Positions 6,368 to 11,307 of a DNA stretch of 11,307 bases are shown here, piece by piece. The stretch comes from Deltaproteobacteria bacterium. Lineage in GTDB: Bacteria; UBA10199; DSSB01. The DNA lies in contig JAJFLL010000245.1 in assembly GCA_021772695.1 (NCBI GenBank), forward strand, positions 1 to 11,307, written 5' to 3'. The translations under genes and the position numbers were made by a program. The notes under the pieces are model-generated. The model saw only the letters and a list, made by a program, of their open reading frames with translations. It did not search any database and had not been told where the DNA came from. The stretch's first letter is position 1. Every line of letters begins with the position of its first letter.

Positions 6368-9300
6368 ATGACATCAAGACACCTGACCTTTGGGGCACTG
6401 GCAGGCGTCGTTTCTCCCGTGGCGGCCAGTTCGACAGGACCATCGATACCTTTCGATGCCAAGGCCGAGCTTCGCGCCCTCTTCCAGACGGGGCATCCGG
6501 CTCTGGCTCCCGAACTCAACACCGCGTTGAAAAATTTGAGGCAGGAACAAGATCCCGAAATATTTTGGTCGGACTTTCTCAGCCTAGCCATCGAAGGAAA
6601 ATCCCAAAAGCATCCTGAATCTGCCCTTTGGCTTTTGACCCACCTCCAGGAAGGCCATCCTGGATTCCCGGTCGGGATGCAACACCGAGCCAAGCAAGAG
6701 TTCGAAGCTATGATCGGTGGCAACCACCTCGGTAGGCGCCTGGAGTTTTTGGCCTCGCGGCTACCTCAGGAAGCCACTGACTATCGCATGATCGTGCCCA
6801 TGATCGGCGGCTCCCTTGTGGGTCGAGTGTTTCAGACCGGCATCTTAGGGCATTTTGCTATAACGTCTGGGGTATCTTGGTACAGCCGAGGCTTCGCTGC
6901 GCGTTTCCTTGCGGGTCTAGGGGGCTACTTGGCCGAAGTGCCCACCTTTACCGCCATGGTTCGAGGACTGCGCCCTGACTCCCCATCTGGATCCTCTACT
7001 CTCTTGTCGGATTTGGCTCATAGCGCCCTCACCCTAGGCATGCTCCGCAGTTTTCATTATTTGGGAAACCAAACTTTTTTTCAGGTCTATGCCATTTCCG
7101 AGACCGCATTGGGTCTGCCCTTAAGCCGGGGAGTTGCACTGAATCGTTGGTTATTGCCCCAGGCCTTTAGCTATGGCGGCCTGATGGCGGCACACGGCGT
7201 GTGGACCTCTATTCACCCCCAAGACCAGGGGCCCACTTCCAATCCCTGGGTAGACAACCTGGCCATGTTATTTAGTTTGGGCCTAGGCACCCACCTCGGC
7301 CATCGCCTGTTAGGATCCAAGTTCCATGCCTTGCATCAAGAGTTGGGGATACGCACTCAGATCTTCACGCAGCAAACTCAGAGTCGCACCCTTCAGACCT
7401 TTTACCCAACCGCCATGGCCATGGCCATGGCCGGCGGCTATGGCAAAGGAGGTGGGGGGCTCCCCCCAATGGGATTAGGTTTAGAGCCGCGGGCTCATCG
7501 AGTCGAACCTAAAGCAAAGGCCGAATCATCCATTCCTGACAAAGGTGTAGCTACGCAACAAACAGCTAGCTCCTTCAAGACTCAAGGTCTCATCCACGAG
7601 CTACAAACCTTGGATGCAAGTCTGCAGACTCATCGCCAAAAGGCCACACCCGAGGTGCTGCAAAAATTAGCCCGTTACCTCCAACATGAAGATAACGGTG
7701 TCAGTATTGCCAGTGCCACGGCACTAAAAAATATTATTCTCAACGGCATGGGAGTTCGACTGACACCGGCCTTTGAGGCTTTTTTTGCAACCTTTCCCAA
7801 GGCATCCCCTCCATTGCAAGCGGCCCTCCTCAAACACCTCTGCCATATTGCTCGGGACGCCACCTCACGCCTTACCCTCAGGCGCTTGGAAAAAATATTT
7901 CAGATTATGGATCCCACCAAAATGACGGCGGCGGAAGGGTCCATTCGAGAATTTTTAAACCACCTCATGGTTCTTGGAAATCGCCATCAGGCCAGATGGG
8001 CCCAGGAACTCATGACCGAACACGGGTTGGCCTCAGAGGACCCAAAGGTTCAGCAAGACACCCTTCGATTGATGGAGGAGTCCATCAGTTATCTGGCTCC
8101 ACGTTTAAACCCCCGGACGGTCCAACAATTGATTCGGTTGGCCGACAAGACCAGTGACGCAGGGGTGGCTCAAGACGCCCTGCAAATTTATTATTACCTA
8201 GCCCACCATTTTCCCGAACAGGTTCACCAGGATCATCTGAATAATTTATTTTCTATCGCCACTCACCACGGTGACATGGAGACTCGTAAGTATGCCTTGG
8301 CCACCCTCGTGGCCGCTGATCAGGTTCCATCACAAAAAATGGTACCTGAGTTATTGAAAGATCTAGCCGGTCAAATTTTGCGGGAAAATGCTGGCGTCGC
8401 CAGGGAGCGGTTGATCGAAACCATGGCAGGATTGGCGCTGGGACAATATGAGATACCACCAGAAGTTTTCTCCAGGGTGCTACACACGGGTTTATTTCAT
8501 ACAAATAATGAGACGATTTTAGATGCCAGTATATTGTTAGAAAAAATAATTGCCCTTAACCCAGGCAAACTCACCCCGCAAATGGGTAGAAAGATCCTCG
8601 CTCAAAGCCTGCAGTCCCCAAATCCCCTCAGCCAAAGGGCGGCCGCTCGCCTCCTCGATCGCGGCGGGTTTCCCGTAGGGGAACACCTGACCCAACCAGA
8701 TTTTAATTTATTGCTCGAACAGCTTAAACAAACTTCCGATGGCGACCGTATCTACGGTGCTGCCGTCCTCTTGGGTGCCGCTACAGCCACGGGACCCCAT
8801 CAGGCCATGGCCCGGGGTTTGTTCCAACACCTGGGTTTAAAGGCCATTGAATTCGGCGACAGCGGTGACGGCCTCTCCACCACCTCATTATTTATGGGTG
8901 CACATTTAAGAGAACCCCAAGCCCACCCGTTAACCTCGACGTCTTTTCCGGGTAGAGCTAGTTTGGTAAAAATTCCTACGGGGGAGCTACCTGGTTTACT
9001 ATCAAAGTGGGGTACCGTCGGCGAACCCAAGACCTTCGGACGCACGCAAGTATATGCTTTAAAAGATTCCACGGAGCTCTTGGCCTTAAAGTTTAAACAC
9101 TATGACCAGAGCGAGCAGGAACTAAGTCGGGAAATCCATTGGCTAGACGCCGTGGAAAAATCGGGACTGGTGTTAAAAAGTGAGCTTCCTAAAATATACC
9201 GGGATGAAATGGGGCAACCCTTGATGTTAAAACTATCCCGAAAAAAAAACGCCATTCCTCTTAGGGTACCCGCTCGGTATTACCGATATCTCGATACCCA

Positions 9301-10198
9301 TACAGGCGAGGACGCTGCATTCATGTCGGGCTTGACCCGTTCCATCTACGATGCATTTCTATTGGCCCGCCGCGGTTGGTTTCATACGGTTCCCATTCGG
9401 TTATTTCACAATTTGGAACAACCACAACAACTTCGATATACCGACGATCAGGGACGATTCGTTTGGATGCCGGATTTGACGTTTTTTCATACCAGCCGAA
9501 TGGGGATGGGGCGCCTCAGTCATTGGCCCAGTGCCCTAAAATTCGGAAATTATGGCCTCACCGGACTCAGGGACTTTGAAGAAATGGCGACATTTTCCGA
9601 GATCCTGCAAAACCCTGGAAAATGGGTACCCGAATTAAAACAAATGGAAGGCCGCCACAATTTCCCCGCATTGACCGAGGCCTACTTGATGGGGAATCAT
9701 CTGTTGGCAGCCACTCTTTTTGCAGGCCATCGTTGGGGGAAAACTGGAAACCAGTCTTTTGGGCAGAATCAGGTCTCTCCCCATGAAACTCCTGCTACTA
9801 ACCTACCCATTAAGTTACAGCAAATCTACGCCTCGGCACATGCAGCGAAGTGGGACTTGCCGCTTCAGGTCTCACAATATTTTTTGCAAGATAAGGTGCA
9901 CTGGAATCGATTTGCGAAACAAATTGAATTTTTCATGACTCCCACCCATGCCGATTATCTGTATGAAGGAGGGAATCCAAAAGAATTTCCGGTCTCAGAT
10001 ATTTATGGAACCGGAGTCAAGGTCAGCGGCGCTCAACAAAAAACTTTTGGACCCTATCGCGATCAGAGCTTTTCCTTGGAACACGGTTTCATCACCGCAG
10101 ACGGTGACCCCAATGGGTTGAGTTTGGGAGCGGTCAATGGGCAATTTCCCATTCGCGAATTCGAGCAAGCCTTTTGGTCCATCTATTTTAGGCCTTAG
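6368..10198 (+). CDS. Giant unrecognised protein: hydrophobic N-terminal third, HEAT/ARM-like repeats, degenerate kinase-like region
   Basis: I cannot name a family for this 1276-residue protein. Residues 1-25 are short and weakly hydrophobic, not a clear signal peptide. Residues about 140-320 are rich in Gly, Ala and hydrophobics (GGSLVGRVF, FLAGLGGYLAE, NLAMLFSLGLGTHLGH) and may be membrane-associated or buried helices. A hinge follows: AMAMAMAGGYGKGGGG (349-364), then a charged linker to about 400. Residues about 405-830 are paired amphipathic helices of HEAT/ARM type. Residues about 878-1075 resemble a decayed protein-kinase fold: TFGRTQVYAL (889-898) as glycine loop, Lys908 in LALK, Glu922 in REIHWL, GWFHTVPIRLFHN (1003-1015) where HRD would be but lacking the catalytic Asp, and Asp1036 in WMPDLTFF. 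The last 130 residues are unassigned. The start is fixed by an in-frame TAA at 6362-6364, yet no Shine-Dalgarno precedes it. The stop overlaps the next gene's stop. Confidence 0.85.
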   Translation: MTSRHLTFGALAGVVSPVAASSTGPSIPFDAKAELRALFQTGHPALAPELNTALKNLRQEQDPEIFWSDFLSLAIEGKSQKHPESALWLLTHLQEGHPGFPVGMQHRAKQEFEAMIGGNHLGRRLEFLASRLPQEATDYRMIVPMIGGSLVGRVFQTGILGHFAITSGVSWYSRGFAARFLAGLGGYLAEVPTFTAMVRGLRPDSPSGSSTLLSDLAHSALTLGMLRSFHYLGNQTFFQVYAISETALGLPLSRGVALNRWLLPQAFSYGGLMAAHGVWTSIHPQDQGPTSNPWVDNLAMLFSLGLGTHLGHRLLGSKFHALHQELGIRTQIFTQQTQSRTLQTFYPTAMAMAMAGGYGKGGGGLPPMGLGLEPRAHRVEPKAKAESSIPDKGVATQQTASSFKTQGLIHELQTLDASLQTHRQKATPEVLQKLARYLQHEDNGVSIASATALKNIILNGMGVRLTPAFEAFFATFPKASPPLQAALLKHLCHIARDATSRLTLRRLEKIFQIMDPTKMTAAEGSIREFLNHLMVLGNRHQARWAQELMTEHGLASEDPKVQQDTLRLMEESISYLAPRLNPRTVQQLIRLADKTSDAGVAQDALQIYYYLAHHFPEQVHQDHLNNLFSIATHHGDMETRKYALATLVAADQVPSQKMVPELLKDLAGQILRENAGVARERLIETMAGLALGQYEIPPEVFSRVLHTGLFHTNNETILDASILLEKIIALNPGKLTPQMGRKILAQSLQSPNPLSQRAAARLLDRGGFPVGEHLTQPDFNLLLEQLKQTSDGDRIYGAAVLLGAATATGPHQAMARGLFQHLGLKAIEFGDSGDGLSTTSLFMGAHLREPQAHPLTSTSFPGRASLVKIPTGELPGLLSKWGTVGEPKTFGRTQVYALKDSTELLALKFKHYDQSEQELSREIHWLDAVEKSGLVLKSELPKIYRDEMGQPLMLKLSRKKNAIPLRVPARYYRYLDTHTGEDAAFMSGLTRSIYDAFLLARRGWFHTVPIRLFHNLEQPQQLRYTDDQGRFVWMPDLTFFHTSRMGMGRLSHWPSALKFGNYGLTGLRDFEEMATFSEILQNPGKWVPELKQMEGRHNFPALTEAYLMGNHLLAATLFAGHRWGKTGNQSFGQNQVSPHETPATNLPIKLQQIYASAHAAKWDLPLQVSQYFLQDKVHWNRFAKQIEFFMTPTHADYLYEGGNPKEFPVSDIYGTGVKVSGAQQKTFGPYRDQSFSLEHGFITADGDPNGLSLGAVNGQFPIREFEQAFWSIYFRP
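7412..7468 (+). repeat. Tandem GCCATG hexamer, glycine run and G/C hairpin in the hinge of the giant gene
   Basis: Three tandem GCCATG copies (7412-7429) encode the Ala-Met run. They are followed by AAAGGAGGT (7445-7453), an excellent Shine-Dalgarno match, and then by the inverted repeat TGGGGGG/CCCCCCA (7453-7468) that abuts an in-frame ATG at 7469 (Met368). The hexamers keep frame if their number changes. The site separates the hydrophobic N-terminal third from the repeat region. It may be only low-complexity linker coding, since Gly codons GGA and GGT naturally resemble a ribosome site. Confidence 0.5.
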
Positions 10199-10533
10199 TC
10201 GTGGGATTTGCGCCGCCGCTTTTTCTTACCGGCCTTGGCACGACCTGCTGGGGATCGGCTGAATTCCCGCCCCCCTTGACCGCCGTAGTCGGAATCGGCG
10301 AGGAGGCCCTCAATTTTCTCAATGGGGCCCACCAGGCGTATCAATTCCCGGTCCTGCACTTCACCTTTTTTTAAGCGCTCCAAGCACTTCTCACCTAATT
10401 TTAAGAGGAGCTTTTTTTTCTCCCGACGTAAAAATCCCCGTTGGGAGGCCACCTTTCCGAGGCGCCCGTAATGGGCGATTTCCTTGGCGAAGTGTTGAGT
10501 TCTCAATACTAATTCTTTAAGGATCCTGCTCAC
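10195..10533 (-). CDS. Small basic helical protein of unknown function
   Basis: This 112-residue protein has no family that I recognise. Residues 1-75 are helix-forming and rich in Lys, Leu and Glu (REKKKLLLKLGEKCLERLKKGE), possibly a coiled coil. A Gly-rich stretch follows, then a very basic tail ending RAKAGKKKRRRKSHD, which suggests binding to nucleic acid or acidic lipid (inference). The start is a GTG at 10531-10533 with GGAG six bases upstream (plus-strand 10541-10544); no ATG serves. A promoter lies within the start of panD. Its TAA shares bases with the TAG of the giant gene, with no terminator between. Lack of a detectable homologue would make it the weakest gene call here, but the ribosome site, promoter and tight fit between neighbours support it. 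Confidence 0.72.
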   Translation of the reverse strand: MSRILKELVLRTQHFAKEIAHYGRLGKVASQRGFLRREKKKLLLKLGEKCLERLKKGEVQDRELIRLVGPIEKIEGLLADSDYGGQGGREFSRSPAGRAKAGKKKRRRKSHD

Positions 10534-10562
10534 TTGACACTCCGGTTTGGCCCGATTAGTCT
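10534..10562 (+). promoter_or_regulatory. Possible panD promoter
   Basis: A consensus -35 TTGACA (10534-10539) begins right next to the GTG start of the minus-strand gene. It is followed by 17 bases and TAGTCT (10557-10562), which keeps only the most conserved T, A and T of the -10. A start about seven bases later would fall inside or after the GAGGA ribosome site (10563-10567), so this pairing is doubtful unless the true -10 differs. Confidence 0.25.
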
Positions 10563-10568
10563 GAGGAT

Positions 10569-10597
10569 ATTATGTTTAGGACCATGTTAAAGTCCAA
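10569..10597 (-). promoter_or_regulatory. Candidate sigma-70 promoter of the small basic-protein gene
   Basis: The minus strand shows TTGGAC (plus-strand 10592-10597), exactly 17 bases, then CATAAT (plus-strand 10569-10574), five of six matches to the -10. Transcription would begin near 10562, leaving about 29 bases with the GGAG ribosome site before the GTG at 10533. The -10 overlaps the ATG of panD on the other strand. Confidence 0.42.
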
Positions 10598-10949
10598 GAT
10601 CCACCGGGTCACGGTTACCGATGCCGACCTCCATTACGAAGGTAGCATTTCTATCGATGAAAATCTTCTCGAAGCGGCCAATATTTTGCCCCACGAACAT
10701 GTGCATATTTGGGATGTCACCAATGGCAACCGTTTTGAGACTTACACCCTGCCCGCCCCCCGCGGTTCGGGCACCATTTGTATCAACGGCGCCGCAGCTC
10801 ATCTAGCCAAAAAGGGTGATATCGTTATTATCACTAGCTTCTTCGCCCTACCCGAAGAACAGTCTCAATCTCATATTCCCGTGGTGGTGCTAGTGGACCA
10901 ACACAATCAAATCGTCCCCCATAAATCCAGTTTTCCGGCCAACGCCTAA
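10572..10949 (+). CDS. panD: Aspartate 1-decarboxylase (pyruvoyl enzyme) precursor
   Basis: PanD converts L-aspartate to beta-alanine and CO2 in the cytoplasm, feeding pantothenate and coenzyme A synthesis. It is made as an inactive proenzyme that cleaves itself between Gly24 and Ser25, and the Ser becomes the pyruvoyl cofactor. The 125-residue length and whole-chain pattern match the bacterial family. Lys9 (MLKSKIHR), the cleavage motif YEGS with Gly24-Ser25 (Ser codon 10644-10646), Arg54 and Tyr58 (VTNGNRFETY), and Asn72 followed by GAAA are all in place. The ATG at 10572 has GAGGA four bases upstream and gives the standard N-terminus. No panB or panC lies adjacent, so it is not in a pantothenate operon here. 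It is divergent from the small basic-protein gene (38-bp gap) and overlaps the thioredoxin-like gene at the stop codons. The intact residues argue for a working enzyme. Confidence 0.97.
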   Translation: MFRTMLKSKIHRVTVTDADLHYEGSISIDENLLEAANILPHEHVHIWDVTNGNRFETYTLPAPRGSGTICINGAAAHLAKKGDIVIITSFFALPEEQSQSHIPVVVLVDQHNQIVPHKSSFPANA

Positions 10950-11307
10950 GGCATCTTTTTAATATCAGGCAACAGGCGTTCTACTTTATTGTAGAATACT
11001 TCCTGATTGTAGTCTTGAGGTCCGACTACCTTGCCCGCGATCTTTCCTTCCGGATCAATCAAATAGGTTTCGGGAATGCGAAAGATTTCATATTTCTCAA
11101 TGGCTTGCCCTTCATCCACTACAATGGGGAAACTCACTGGAATGACCTTTAAAAAAGACTCGATGGAACTCCAGCCTTCTTCGTCTACGCTAGCTCCAAG
11201 AACAACGAAGCCACGATGGGCAAATTTTTTGTAGAGTTTGTCTAGGGAAGGCATTTCTTGGCGGCACGGCCCACACCAGGTGGCCCAAAAGTTTAACAAT
11301 ACGGCTT
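10946..11307 (-). CDS. TlpA/ResA-like thiol-disulfide oxidoreductase, 5'-truncated by the window edge
   Basis: This is a thioredoxin-fold protein of the TlpA/ResA/AhpC-TSA type, which normally works outside the cytoplasmic membrane in disulfide reduction, for example in cytochrome c maturation. The frame is open to the right edge, and 119 residues are visible, beginning AVLLNFWATWCGPC. The redox pair is Cys11 and Cys14 of the visible part (WCGPC). The cis-Pro segment is RIPETYLID, and the VVLGASVDEEGW insertion region and IDPEGKI hairpin are typical of the family. The TTG near 11299 is an internal Leu, not a start. The signal peptide or membrane anchor expected upstream is outside the window, so the location cannot be judged. 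The stop codon TAG shares bases with the TAA of panD. The exact subfamily role is not decidable. Confidence 0.93.
   Translation of the reverse strand, partial: AVLLNFWATWCGPCRQEMPSLDKLYKKFAHRGFVVLGASVDEEGWSSIESFLKVIPVSFPIVVDEGQAIEKYEIFRIPETYLIDPEGKIAGKVVGPQDYNQEVFYNKVERLLPDIKKMP

Noticed and set aside
6355..6723. Minus-strand 122-codon open frame at the start of the giant gene
   Set aside because: It is complementary to coding sequence with no start signals; it appears to be a shadow.
1..11307. CRISPR arrays, tRNA/rRNA genes, insertion sequences, phage or toxin-antitoxin genes
   Set aside because: I looked for direct repeats with spacers, cloverleaf-like segments, transposase motifs and small paired genes and found none.

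Overview
The window carries seven genes. Two are cut by its edges (a patatin at the left, a TlpA/ResA-type thioredoxin at the right). Base composition is moderate, intergenic gaps are short, and the proteins include a signal-peptide protein with a Cys-containing C-terminal membrane anchor, a possible lipoprotein amidohydrolase, and a very large repeat protein without known relatives that I can name. This points to a Gram-negative, possibly 'deltaproteobacterial' lineage (Myxococcota/Bdellovibrionota-like or an uncultured relative). That assignment is inference from protein style only, because no marker gene is present. No tRNA, rRNA, CRISPR array, insertion sequence or phage gene was seen.

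Layout. Positions 2-1180 (+) hold a 5'-truncated patatin-like phospholipase that ends at a strong bidirectional terminator (1201-1233). Facing it on the minus strand are three genes with separate gaps. 1266-2837 encodes a secreted, C-terminally anchored protein in which an Ig-like domain seems to be interrupted by a carbohydrate-binding-like jelly roll. 2979-4880 encodes a YtcJ-type amidohydrolase, probably exported. 5003-6088 encodes an unrecognised protein with an EF-hand and a beta-strand-rich region. A 279-bp divergent intergenic region (6089-6367) then separates these from a 1276-residue protein on the plus strand (6368-10198). This protein has a hydrophobic N-terminal third, a Gly/Ala-Met hinge, HEAT/ARM-like helices and a stretch that resembles a degenerate protein-kinase fold. 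A small basic protein (10195-10533, minus) ends tail-to-tail with it, sharing four bases. It is divergent from panD (10572-10949, +), and panD in turn shares its last four bases with the thioredoxin-like gene (10946 to the edge, minus).

How the genes work together. Nothing here forms a recognisable operon: each minus-strand gene has its own leader, and the rest are convergent or divergent pairs. PanD makes beta-alanine for pantothenate/CoA, and the thioredoxin-like protein would act in the envelope; they seem to be neighbours by position only. Two convergent pairs overlap at their stop codons (TTAG/CTAA), which suggests compaction. The most novel content is the 1276-residue protein with its SD-less start and a perfect internal Shine-Dalgarno, and the EF-hand/beta-rich protein transcribed divergently from it. 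I see no firm evidence of a defined new multi-gene system; these two divergent orphans are the best place to look.
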